Source of the DNA: Candidatus Ideonella esbjergensis
Lineage (GTDB): Bacteria > Pseudomonadota > Gammaproteobacteria > Burkholderiales > Burkholderiaceae_C
DNA length: 64,000 nucleotides
Direction: 5' to 3'
Assembly (NCBI GenBank): GCA_016710065.1
Contig: JADJLP010000015.1
Coordinates: 248,001-312,000, forward strand
This document shows positions 36,171 through 43,826 of the stretch, piece after piece. Positions within the stretch are counted from its first letter, which is position 1; each line of letters starts with the position of its first letter. The notes beneath the pieces are model-generated. The model had not been told where the DNA came from and searched no databases. It saw only the letters and a program-made list of their open reading frames with translations. The translations under genes and the position numbers were made by a program.

Positions 36171-36260
36171 CGTCATTCCCGCCCTCCCCGTCATTCCCGC
36201 GAAGGCGGGAATCCACCCGCCGCGACCAACCCATGGATTCCCGCCGTCGCGGGAATGACG
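36171..36260. repeat. REP-like inverted repeat between sensor kinase and response regulator
   Basis: One truncated arm (CGTCATTCCCGCCC at 36171) followed by a full pair, CGTCATTCCCGCGAAGG (36189) and CCGTCGCGGGAATGACG (to 36260). Transcribed with the two-component genes, it may tune their relative amounts. Confidence 0.8.
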
Positions 36261-36310
36261 GGGCTGGTCCTGCGCGGGCAACGGGCGCGCTTTGAAGTTG
36301 CAATGGTGCA

Positions 36311-37687
36311 TCACGGCGTGTGGGCGGCAAAACGGGCGATGGCGGCTTCAGGCACCTTGGCCACCACTTCGGTCAGGCCGGGGCGCGATTGCACCGTCAG
36401 CTGCCCGTCGATGGAGCCCAGGCGCTCGCGCATGTTGCGCAGGCCCAGACCCAGGCTGGGGTGACGCAGCACGGCCTCGGTGTCGAAACCGCGGCCATTG
36501 TCCTGCACATGCAGGGCCACGGCACCGTCGGAGAACACCAGGCGCATGTCCACGCGCGAGGCCCCCGAGTGCTTCTGGATGTTGGTGAGCGCCTCTTGCG
36601 TCACGCGGAACAGCACGGTCTTGATGTCCTCGGGCAAGTCAAACGCCTGGCCGTCCACACGGATGGTGAAGCGCGTGTCCGACAGGCCCCACATCTCGTC
36701 GGCCAGCTGGTGCATGGCGGCCGACAGGCCCAGGGTGTCCAGCATCACCGGGCGCAGCCGGTGCGACATGCCGCGCACCTCGGCCAGCGCCTCTTGCAGG
36801 CGGTGCACGGCGCGGGTGAGTGCGGTGCGGGCGGGCGAGTTGTCTTGCGGCAAACGGTCGAGCGCGGCTTCGGTGAGCAGCTTCACTGAAACCAGGGTCT
36901 GGCTGGTGCCGTCGTGCAGCTCGCGCGAGAGGTAGGCGCGTTCGGCCTCTTGCGAGCCCACCACCTGGCGCGCCAGCAGCGTGAGCTTGGCGTCGGCCAG
37001 CCGCAGCTCGTGCATGCTCAGCCACACGCCGCCGCCGATGATGAGCAGCAGGCCGGCGCCCATGATCACCGCCACCCAACGCATGGTGGCGTTGGCGCTG
37101 GCGTTCAACTCACGGTCGAGCTGGGCCACCACCTGGTCGATGTCGTCCACGTACACCCCCGTGCCAAACCACCAGTTCCAGCGCTCCATGGGGGTGACGT
37201 AGGCGATCTTGGCCGAGGGCCTTTCGGTGGAGGGCTTGTTCCAGCTGTACTCCACAAAGCCGCCACCGGTGAGCGCCTTGTCGCGCATCAGCTGGATGGG
37301 GAATTGACCATAGGCGTCGCGCAGCCTGAGCCAGTTCTTGCCCACCAGGTCGGGCTGGCGCGGGTGCATCAGGTTGACGCCGTCGAAGTCGTAGAGAAAG
37401 AAGTAGCCGTCACTGCCGTAATCGAGCGCGGCCAGCTGGCGCATGGCCTGCTGCTTGATGTCGTCGTCGGTGCGGCCGGTGTTGTAGAGCGGGCTCAGCG
37501 TACTCAGCGCCAGCGCCACGAAGTGCCGCAGCTCGCTGCGTGCGGCATCGAGGTAGGCGCTGCGCACCAGGGCCTCCTGGCGGGCGGCCAGCAACTCCTC
37601 TTGCTGGCGCTGGGCCACGGCGATCAGCGCCACCGAGGCCACCAGCGGCGCCATGGCCAGCAGCACCAGCTTGGTCTTCAGGCGCAT
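36311..37687 (-). CDS. Cache-domain sensor histidine kinase, NarX/DegS (HisKA_3) type
   Basis: 458 residues. A first membrane helix (LVLLAMAPLVASVALIAVA), then a periplasmic Cache domain containing DYGSDGYFFLYDFDGVNLMHP and RWNWWFGTGVYVDDID. A second helix follows (WVAVIMGAGLLLIIGGGVWLSM), then a HisKA_3 domain with the phospho-His in SRELHDGTSQTL and a HATPase domain (EALTNIQKHSGASRV, DNGRGFD, GLGLRNMRERL). Cache domains of this kind sense small organic acids or similar ligands. Signals to the NarL-type regulator downstream. Confidence 0.93.
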   Translation of the reverse strand: MRLKTKLVLLAMAPLVASVALIAVAQRQQEELLAARQEALVRSAYLDAARSELRHFVALALSTLSPLYNTGRTDDDIKQQAMRQLAALDYGSDGYFFLYDFDGVNLMHPRQPDLVGKNWLRLRDAYGQFPIQLMRDKALTGGGFVEYSWNKPSTERPSAKIAYVTPMERWNWWFGTGVYVDDIDQVVAQLDRELNASANATMRWVAVIMGAGLLLIIGGGVWLSMHELRLADAKLTLLARQVVGSQEAERAYLSRELHDGTSQTLVSVKLLTEAALDRLPQDNSPARTALTRAVHRLQEALAEVRGMSHRLRPVMLDTLGLSAAMHQLADEMWGLSDTRFTIRVDGQAFDLPEDIKTVLFRVTQEALTNIQKHSGASRVDMRLVFSDGAVALHVQDNGRGFDTEAVLRHPSLGLGLRNMRERLGSIDGQLTVQSRPGLTEVVAKVPEAAIARFAAHTP

Positions 37688-37706
37688 GGTGGTGGCTGGC
37701 GGCGTG

Positions 37707-38198
37707 TCACCCCAGCTCGACCTTCAGGTAGTGGGCGCCGGCGATGGGGTTGAAGTAGTAGGGCGGCACTTCCTCGAAGCCCAGCGAGGTGTAGAGCTCG
37801 CGTGCGGCCTCCATGTCGTCCAACGTGTCAAGCAGCATGGCCGAGTAGCCGGCTTGCGTGGCGCCGTCGATCAGCGCCTGCGCCAGTTGCCGGCCCAGGC
37901 CGAAGCGACGGAAGGCCTTGCGCACGTACAGCCGCTTCATCTCGCAGGCGTTGGCGTAGTCCACGTCGGCCAGCGGTCGGAAGGCACCGCAGCCGGCCAG
38001 CGCGCCATCGACCCAGGCCAGCAGCAGCGCACCTGCGGGCGCGGCGTAGTCGCCCGGCAAGGTGGCCATCTCGCCCTCGAAGTTCTGGAAGCACAGGTCG
38101 AAACCCATGGACTCGGCGTACTCGCGGATGATCTCGCGCGCCGCGTCCAGCTCTTCGGGCGTGGTGGGCGTCAGCAGCTGTATCTCGGGTGTGTCCAT
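37707..38198 (-). CDS. GNAT-family N-acetyltransferase
   Basis: 163 residues with a full GNAT core: CEMKRLYVRKAFRRFGLGRQLAQALIDGA (acetyl-CoA loop), then MLLDTLDDMEAARELYTSLGFEEVPPYYFNP. The PYYFNP ending is typical of a widespread small-molecule acetyltransferase group. The substrate is unknown. Lies just upstream of the sensor kinase gene (19-base gap), so it may be co-transcribed. Confidence 0.88.
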   Translation of the reverse strand: MDTPEIQLLTPTTPEELDAAREIIREYAESMGFDLCFQNFEGEMATLPGDYAAPAGALLLAWVDGALAGCGAFRPLADVDYANACEMKRLYVRKAFRRFGLGRQLAQALIDGATQAGYSAMLLDTLDDMEAARELYTSLGFEEVPPYYFNPIAGAHYLKVELG

Positions 38199-38254
38199 CG
38201 CCGCAGGGCGAAGTGGTGGGAGGCAGAGTCTAGCCCCGGGCCGCCCCAGCGCAC

Positions 38255-38950
38255 TCAGGGGTTTGCCAATGACGCCACCCAGGCCGCCAGGGCCAGGCAG
38301 GCGGCCAGCAGCACCACGGCACGCAAGCGCGTGGCCAGGGTGTCGGCGCTGGCGGGCGTGTCAGCCGGCAACTGCTTGTCGCCGGTGATCATGGGCATCA
38401 CCAGGTTGATCTGCTTCTTGCGCCGGTAGTAAGCGATGGCGCCCACGTGCAGCAGCACCAGCAGGATGAGGATGAGCTTGCCTGCCTCGGCATGCCAGTT
38501 GGTGGCCAGGCCGGCCACGGCGCTGGACACAAAGCGGTTCAGCGGCCCGGTGGTGGCCACTTCATCATCCGCCACCAAACCGCTGGCCACCTGCAGCCCC
38601 AGCAAGGCCAGAAGCGCCAGCACGCTCAGCGCACCCAGCGGGTTGTGGCCCACGTCGAAATGCTCGCCTGGCTGCACCTGGCCCCGCAGGTAACGCAGGA
38701 TGGTGCCAGGCCTGTGCACGAACGACGCAAAGCGCGACCAGCGGCCGCCCACCACGCCCCACACCAGGCGGAACACCAGCAGCGCGCCCACGCCCAGGCC
38801 GATGCGCATGTGCCAGTCCAGCGCATCGAGCTCTGCCGTGACCACCAGGCTCACCACGGCCAGCACCAGGGCCCAGTGGAAGGCGCGGGTGGGCAGATCC
38901 CACACCCGCACACGCACGGTGGCGGTGGGCTCGGTGGCCGGGTCGGTCAT
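38255..38950 (-). CDS. Cytochrome b561-type membrane protein
   Basis: 231 residues with about four to five membrane helices. The b-type heme His are seen in RAFHWALVLAVVS, near the start, and in later helices (LDWHMRIGLGVG, LLHVGAIAYYRRKKQINLVMPMITG). The N-terminal VRVWDLPTRAFHW block is typical of the bacterial cytochrome b561/Ni-hydrogenase cytochrome b group. It faces away from a cytochrome c' gene across a shared promoter gap of 196 bases; such b561 and c-type genes are often partners in electron transfer. Confidence 0.9.
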   Translation of the reverse strand: MTDPATEPTATVRVRVWDLPTRAFHWALVLAVVSLVVTAELDALDWHMRIGLGVGALLVFRLVWGVVGGRWSRFASFVHRPGTILRYLRGQVQPGEHFDVGHNPLGALSVLALLALLGLQVASGLVADDEVATTGPLNRFVSSAVAGLATNWHAEAGKLILILLVLLHVGAIAYYRRKKQINLVMPMITGDKQLPADTPASADTLATRLRAVVLLAACLALAAWVASLANP

Positions 38951-39146
38951 GGCAAAGGCTCCTGGGTGGCAAAACGCGGGCGCGGTGCTGAACCATAACC
39001 GCTGCGCGTTGCCGCCGCCTCGGGGTTAAGGAAGGGTAAAGCCACCCGCTGCGTACACTGGCTGAGGTGCTGCATGTTCAGGTTTGCAGCGCCAGTCCGT
39101 CGCCAACGCCGGGCCACCGCAGGGCCCATCCCGCAGGAGGATTTGC

Positions 39147-39599
39147 ATGAAACGTCTCGCCCTGGCCACCCTGGCCACCGCCACCTTGTTCGCCGCACTG
39201 CCGGCTGCAGCGCAGTTCCAGAAGACCGAGGACGCCATCAAGTACCGCCGTGGCGCGCTGTTCGTGATGGGCCAGCACTTCGCCCGCATCGGGGCGATGG
39301 CCAATGGCAAAGCCCCGTTCGACGCCGCCGCAGCCACCGCCAATGCCGACGTGGTGGCCAGCCTGTCCAAGCTGCCCTGGGCCGGCTTTGGCCCGGGCAC
39401 CGACAACGGTGACACCAACGCGCTGCCCGAGGTCTGGCTGGATGCCGAGAAGTTCAAGGCCGGCCAGCAGAAGATGCAAGAGGAAGTGGCCAAGCTGGCG
39501 GCAGCCGCCAAGTCGGGCAAGCTCGACCCGCTCAAGGCTGCGTTCGGCGAAGCCGCCAAGACCTGCAAGGGCTGCCACGACACCTTCAAGAAGAAGTAA
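39147..39599 (+). CDS. Cytochrome c'
   Basis: 150 residues with a signal peptide (MKRLALATLATATLFAALPAAAQ) and a C-terminal heme-binding CKGCH close to the end, in a four-helix-bundle protein of normal cytochrome c' length. EDAIKYRRGALFVMGQHFARIGAM is the family's N-terminal helix. Perfect AGGAGG precedes the ATG. Periplasmic; members bind NO and may protect against it. Divergent from the cytochrome b561 gene. Confidence 0.93.
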   Translation: MKRLALATLATATLFAALPAAAQFQKTEDAIKYRRGALFVMGQHFARIGAMANGKAPFDAAAATANADVVASLSKLPWAGFGPGTDNGDTNALPEVWLDAEKFKAGQQKMQEEVAKLAAAAKSGKLDPLKAAFGEAAKTCKGCHDTFKKK

Positions 39600-39609
39600 G
39601 GCCGCGGCG

Positions 39610-39999
39610 TCAGAACACCAGGGTTCGCCAGCGCGTGTCAGCCACGCGCGACATGAATTGCACCGCACCACCTCGGCCGGAGCATTCAGCGATCAGCGCC
39701 TTCGGGGCGATGCCCTGCGCGTGCAGGGCATCGGTGCAGGCCAGCAGCACGGCACCATGGCCCACGGCCTCGCGCATGGCGTCCAGCACGGTCTTCTCGT
39801 GCAGGGGCGAGGCCCGCAAGGCCTGCGCCACACCCGGCACCAGCAGGTGCACGCTGCGGGCGGTGAAATAGATCTCCACCTTCAGGTCCATCGCCGCCGC
39901 CGCCGCCGCGTGGAAGAACGGCGTGACCAGGCGCTGCGGTGCTTCAGGCTCAGCGGCCCACAGCAACAGGGCCACACCCTCGATGGCATCAGCGCTCAT
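39610..39999 (-). CDS. DsrE-family-like protein
   Basis: 129 residues. The pattern of a small alpha/beta protein with ...LKVEIYFTARSVHLL, GHGAVLLACTDALHAQGI and VQFMSRVADTRWRTLVF resembles the DsrE/YchN sulfur-relay family. A Cys in LLACTDAL corresponds to the site often used for persulfide transfer. Its ATG overlaps the stop of the GcvH-like gene (ATGA). It is the last gene of the string that starts with the formate dehydrogenase and includes selC, so a role in sulfur or selenium handling is possible. Confidence 0.7.
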   Translation of the reverse strand: MSADAIEGVALLLWAAEPEAPQRLVTPFFHAAAAAAMDLKVEIYFTARSVHLLVPGVAQALRASPLHEKTVLDAMREAVGHGAVLLACTDALHAQGIAPKALIAECSGRGGAVQFMSRVADTRWRTLVF

Positions 40000-40451
40000 G
40001 GCGTCCCCCTTTCACCGTCGTCCAGTTCGGCGCGATGCAGCCAGGCGTGGTGGGCCATGGCCTGGGCCACGGCTGCCTCGCCATGCCGCAGCAGGGCCTG
40101 GTCGGCGGCCCAGTTGCTGGGTGCCAGGCGCGCAATCCAGCCGCTGCCGTAGGGGTCGAGGTGCACGCGCTCGGGTTCGTTCGCCAGCCCTTCGTTCACT
40201 GCCAGCACCTCGCCGCCCACCGGCGACTTGACCGAGACGATGGACTTGGCCAGTTCCACCACGGCCACCGAGCGGCCGCGTTCCACCGTCTGGCCCACGG
40301 GCTTGGGGCGGCACATGTAGATCTCGCCCGACAGGCGTATGCCCAGCGCGGTGATGCCTACGGTGACGCTGCCATCGGCCTCGGGCCTGGCCCAGGTCTG
40401 GTGGGCCACGTCGTAGTGCAGCTCGGCGGGGAAATGGGCGGTGGCGCTCAC
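39996..40451 (-). CDS. GcvH-like lipoyl-carrier protein
   Basis: About 151 residues from a GTG at 40451. It has a glycine-cleavage-H-like fold: LHYDVAHQTWARPEADGSVTVGITALG, then GQTVERGRSVAVVELAKSIVSVKSPVGGEVLAVN. The Lys in ELAKS is the likely lipoylation site. No gcvP or gcvT is nearby, so it is probably not part of glycine cleavage. H-like carriers outside that pathway serve in sulfur metabolism. Longer starts would be encoded by the tRNA-Sec gene 24 bases upstream and are rejected. Overlaps the DsrE-like gene by four bases. Confidence 0.75.
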   Translation of the reverse strand: MSATAHFPAELHYDVAHQTWARPEADGSVTVGITALGIRLSGEIYMCRPKPVGQTVERGRSVAVVELAKSIVSVKSPVGGEVLAVNEGLANEPERVHLDPYGSGWIARLAPSNWAADQALLRHGEAAVAQAMAHHAWLHRAELDDGERGTP

Positions 40452-40475
40452 GTGGTGGCCTGGCCGATGCAGTGG

Positions 40476-40571
40476 TGGCGGAGGGGAATGGGAGTCGAAC
40501 CCACCCGGCGACGCATGGCGCCACCCACCGGGTTTGAAGCCCGGCCGACCCACCAGGATCGTGTCCCCTCC
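40476..40571 (-). tRNA. selC: tRNA-Sec (anticodon UCA)
   Basis: The transcript begins GGAGGGGA and ends TCCCCTCCGCCA, giving the 8-bp acceptor stem special to selenocysteine tRNA and an encoded CCA. The anticodon loop is CTTCAAA, with TCA from the complement of 40535-40537. A T-arm (GGTTCGACTCC) and a long variable arm are present; total 96 bases. It lies 16 bases after selB and 24 before the GcvH-like gene, so it seems to be cut out of a longer mRNA. Confidence 0.95.
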
Positions 40572-40587
40572 GAATTCTTGGTACGTC

Positions 40588-42570
40588 TCATGCAGCAGAC
40601 CCTGGTTCGGTCAGCAAGGCACTGTCGGCGCGCAGCTTGTGCACATCGCCCACGCGGCGCAACAGGCCGATGCGGTCGAAGTATTCCAGAATTTGAATGG
40701 CGCGCTTGCGGCCCAGCCCGGTGGCATCACGAAAGGCCGCCGCCGTGACCTGGCCCGGCTCGGCCGCTTGCGCACCCACCTGGCTGGCCAGCGCCACCAG
40801 GCGCTGCACCGTGGGCACCGGGTAGTAGAGGTCGCGCACCACCTGGTGCAGCTCGCCGCCTTGCGCCAGGCGCGCCATGGTGACGCGGGTGAGCGGCTCG
40901 GATTCCTTCATGTCGCGGGCCAGGTCGCGCACCCAGGCGCCTTCAAAGCCGGCGGCGTCGAGCAGGGGGCCGAGCTTCTGCGCCAGGCGCTCGTCCACCG
41001 CCGTGAGGCGCACACCGTGCTCGGGCAGGTGCACGAAGGCGCCCTTGACCTGCACCTGGCCGCTGCTGCGCAGGCGGTCCAGCAGCGCCCGCCACAGCGC
41101 CTCGTGCAGGCGCGGCGCGGCCAGGCGGCGCAGGCGTGCGGCGTCGGGGCCCATCTCTTCGGGGTGGCTGGCGTGAAAGGCCTGCAGCCCGGCCAGCACG
41201 GCCTGTTCCACCGCCTGCCCGTGGCGTGCGGCGAGGGCCCAGTGGCCGCTGCCCTCGCGGGCCTGCAGCACATCGACCGGTAGTGGCGGCACCGGGCTGG
41301 CCTGGGCGGCGGCATGGCGTTTCAGGTCCAGGCCCAGCGGGCAGGCGTCCAGCCAGGCCAGCAGGCGGCTGGCCGGCTCGGGCAGCGCGGCAGCGGCCAG
41401 CTCGGCCAGGCGCTGCGGCGTGCGGCGGTAGCGCGCCGGGGCGAAGGGGTCGAGCACCACGCCGCCAGCCAGGGTGCGCGAGGCGGCGGCGTCGCGCAAC
41501 ACCACGCGGTCACCGGCCCAGGCGCCCACGGGTGTGCGCAGCACCAGCTGCACGAGGCCGCTCTGGCCCGGGGCCAGTTGGTCGGCCGCCGCGTTACCGT
41601 CGGCCGCGGCCAGCACCGCCACCGTGCCCATGGCCTGGGCCGAGCCGATGTGCACATGCACCGATGCTCCCGAGCGCAGCGCACGGGACTCGTCGTGCCA
41701 CAGGGTCAGCCGCACGTCCAACCTGTCGGTCTGCAGGGCCAGCGCGGGGGCGCAGAGCCACTGGCCGCGCTGCACCGCCTCTTTGGCAATGCCGGCCAGC
41801 GCCACGGCGCAGCGCTGCCCCGCCAGCGCCTGATCCACCTGGCGATTCTGGGCGTGCAGGCTGCGCACGCGCAGGCGAGGGGCGTCGTCCAGCAGGCGCG
41901 CGCCGCTGCCGGCGGCGGGCGCCAGCACCAGCTCGTCGCCCACGCGCACGGCGCCAGCAAACACGGTGCCGGTGGCCACAGTGCCCGCACCACCCAGCGT
42001 GAACACGCGGTCCACCGCGAGGCGAAAGGCGTCGGGCGCGGGCGCCTGGGCGACGCCAGGCAGCGCGGCCTGCTGCTGCAACAGCCAGCAGCGCAGCGCG
42101 TCCACGCCGTCGCCACTGACGGCGGACACCTCGAACACCGGCGTACCAGCCAAGGGTGTGGGCGCCAGCAGCGAGAACACCTCGGCCTGCACCTGGGCAA
42201 TGCGCGCGGCGTCGGCGCGGTCACACTTGGTGATCACGAGCGCGCCGCGCGCGATGCCCAGCAGCGAGAGCACAGCCAGGTGCTCACGGGTCTGCGGCAT
42301 CACGCCGTCGTCGGCGGCCACCAGCAGCAGGGCCAGGTCGATGCCGGTGGCGCCGGCCAGCATGGTGTGCACCAGGCGCTCGTGGCCCGGCACGTCGATG
42401 AAGCCCACGCGCGCCTCGGGCTGGCCCGGCACGTCGAGAAAGGCATAGCCCAGCTCGATGCTGATGCCGCGCGCTTTTTCTTCGGGCAGGCGGTCGGTGT
42501 CCACGCCGGTGAGCGCGCGCACCAGCGTGGTCTTGCCGTGGTCGATGTGGCCGGCGGTGCCGATGATCAT
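40588..42570 (-). CDS. selB: Selenocysteine-specific elongation factor SelB
   Basis: 660 residues. The GTPase domain has GTAGHIDHGKTTL (G1), RGISIELGYA (G2), DVPGHERLV (G3) and TKCD (G4). EF-Tu-like domains II and III follow, and the C-terminal winged-helix repeats that bind the SECIS hairpin span about residues 400-660 (ending GRKRAIQILEYFDRIGLLRRVGDVHKL). It carries Sec-tRNA to the ribosome at UGA codons. Followed at once by selC; the selenoprotein fdnG is in the same gene string. Confidence 0.97.
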   Translation of the reverse strand: MIIGTAGHIDHGKTTLVRALTGVDTDRLPEEKARGISIELGYAFLDVPGQPEARVGFIDVPGHERLVHTMLAGATGIDLALLLVAADDGVMPQTREHLAVLSLLGIARGALVITKCDRADAARIAQVQAEVFSLLAPTPLAGTPVFEVSAVSGDGVDALRCWLLQQQAALPGVAQAPAPDAFRLAVDRVFTLGGAGTVATGTVFAGAVRVGDELVLAPAAGSGARLLDDAPRLRVRSLHAQNRQVDQALAGQRCAVALAGIAKEAVQRGQWLCAPALALQTDRLDVRLTLWHDESRALRSGASVHVHIGSAQAMGTVAVLAAADGNAAADQLAPGQSGLVQLVLRTPVGAWAGDRVVLRDAAASRTLAGGVVLDPFAPARYRRTPQRLAELAAAALPEPASRLLAWLDACPLGLDLKRHAAAQASPVPPLPVDVLQAREGSGHWALAARHGQAVEQAVLAGLQAFHASHPEEMGPDAARLRRLAAPRLHEALWRALLDRLRSSGQVQVKGAFVHLPEHGVRLTAVDERLAQKLGPLLDAAGFEGAWVRDLARDMKESEPLTRVTMARLAQGGELHQVVRDLYYPVPTVQRLVALASQVGAQAAEPGQVTAAAFRDATGLGRKRAIQILEYFDRIGLLRRVGDVHKLRADSALLTEPGSAA

Positions 42571-42584
42571 GGTGTGCGCATGGC

Positions 42585-43826
42585 CTACATGAAGTTGCGG
42601 GTGTGCATGTCGGCCAGGCGCTGGGCGTCGTCACGGCCAAAGCCCAGGCGTTGCAGGCGTGCGCGGCGGCCGGCCGCCATTTCGGCCTTGAGCTCTTGCA
42701 CCTGCGCGTGGCCGCGCGCCACGGCGGCCACCGTGGTGTTGCCCGCGGCCAGCAGCACCAGGGCGTCGAAGACTTCTTCGTTCAGGCCGGCCGTGCCGGC
42801 CAGCTCTTCATGGCGTTGCTGCACGGCCACCGCCAGGCGGGCCTGGTAGTCGGGCTCCACGGCCAGGCGATGCTCCAGGTGGGCCATGCCGAAGGCCACG
42901 TGGCGGGCCTCGTCACGCGCGGCCAGGCGGGCGATCTGGCGGGTGACCGGGTCGGGCGCGTGGGCGTGCAGGAAGTTCAGCAGGTTCACGAAAGTGCCTT
43001 CGCCCAGCACCGAGAGCAGGAAGGTGGCGGTGGAGAAATCGGGCGCGTCGAACAGCGTCTTGAGTGACGCCTGGCCACCTGCCGTGGACAGCCCCGGTTC
43101 GCCCCCGCGCAGCGTGGCCCGGCGGGTGAAGACCTCCACGTGCCGCGCTTCGTCGGCGCACTGCAGTGCCAGCAGTTGCACCACCTCGCGGTAGTGCGGG
43201 TGGATCTGGCCGAGGTGGCGCGCCGGCACCAGCAGGGCGGCGTTCTCGTTCTCGATCAGGTAGGTCATCAGCTGCACCACGGCGGCCTCGATCTCGGACG
43301 CGAGTTCGAAGGGTGCAGCCCAGGCTATGGCGGTGGCCGGGTCCCACTGCGCCGCCGCCGCCTGGGCGTACAGATCGGCCGCGGTGTCGGCCCAGAGCTG
43401 GTGCTTCTCGCGCAGGCCGAAGGCGTAGGCCGGGCTGCCGGCTTCCACCTGCGCGCCACGCGCGGCCAGGCCCCATTCGGGCTGAGCCTGCTCGGCCAGC
43501 GCGCCCGCCGCATGGGCGTCGGCATGGCCGGTGGCCTGCGCGCCGCGCCAGCGGCCCAGGGCCATGCCGTGGCGCGTCAGCTCGGCCCGCAGGCGGCCGC
43601 TGGCGTCGGTGCTGAAGGCCACGTCGTGGCCTTGCTGGCGGCACCAGGCGCGCAGGTGGAGGTCCCACTCGGGGGCGCTGCCCAGCACGTGCAGGCAGCC
43701 GCCCTCGGGCAGCACGGCCAGGGCCCGGCGAACGAGCAGCAGCGCGCCCTGGTCCAGCCCCAGGCCTTCAATATCGATAGTCGGCGGGGAGGATGCGGCC
43801 ATCGGTGCTGTAGAACTGTTCATCAT
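42585..43826 (-). CDS. TusA-like domain fused to ferritin-like diiron protein
   Basis: About 413 residues. Residues roughly 15-80 match a TusA/SirA fold (IDIEGLGLDQGALLLVRRAL...GHDVAF), but the catalytic CPxP motif is replaced by LDQG. The rest is a four-helix ferritin-like domain with diiron-type motifs: ENENAALL, CADEARHVEVF and RDEARHVAFG. The start at 43826 has GGAG at good spacing but overlaps the PhnD-like gene by 59 bases; an ATG at 43802 is possible. It lies between selA and selB, so a part in selenium delivery or in a linked oxidation is plausible. I know no characterised homologue. Confidence 0.65.
   Translation of the reverse strand: MMNSSTAPMAASSPPTIDIEGLGLDQGALLLVRRALAVLPEGGCLHVLGSAPEWDLHLRAWCRQQGHDVAFSTDASGRLRAELTRHGMALGRWRGAQATGHADAHAAGALAEQAQPEWGLAARGAQVEAGSPAYAFGLREKHQLWADTAADLYAQAAAAQWDPATAIAWAAPFELASEIEAAVVQLMTYLIENENAALLVPARHLGQIHPHYREVVQLLALQCADEARHVEVFTRRATLRGGEPGLSTAGGQASLKTLFDAPDFSTATFLLSVLGEGTFVNLLNFLHAHAPDPVTRQIARLAARDEARHVAFGMAHLEHRLAVEPDYQARLAVAVQQRHEELAGTAGLNEEVFDALVLLAAGNTTVAAVARGHAQVQELKAEMAAGRRARLQRLGFGRDDAQRLADMHTRNFM

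Noticed and set aside
27299..36260. CRISPR-like array from the repeated palindromes
   Set aside because: The copies are kilobases apart in different gaps with no regular spacers; they are REP-like elements.
39996..40553. Longer form of the GcvH-like protein starting upstream
   Set aside because: The extra N-terminus would be translated from the tRNA-Sec gene; the GTG at 40451 gives a normal H-protein start.
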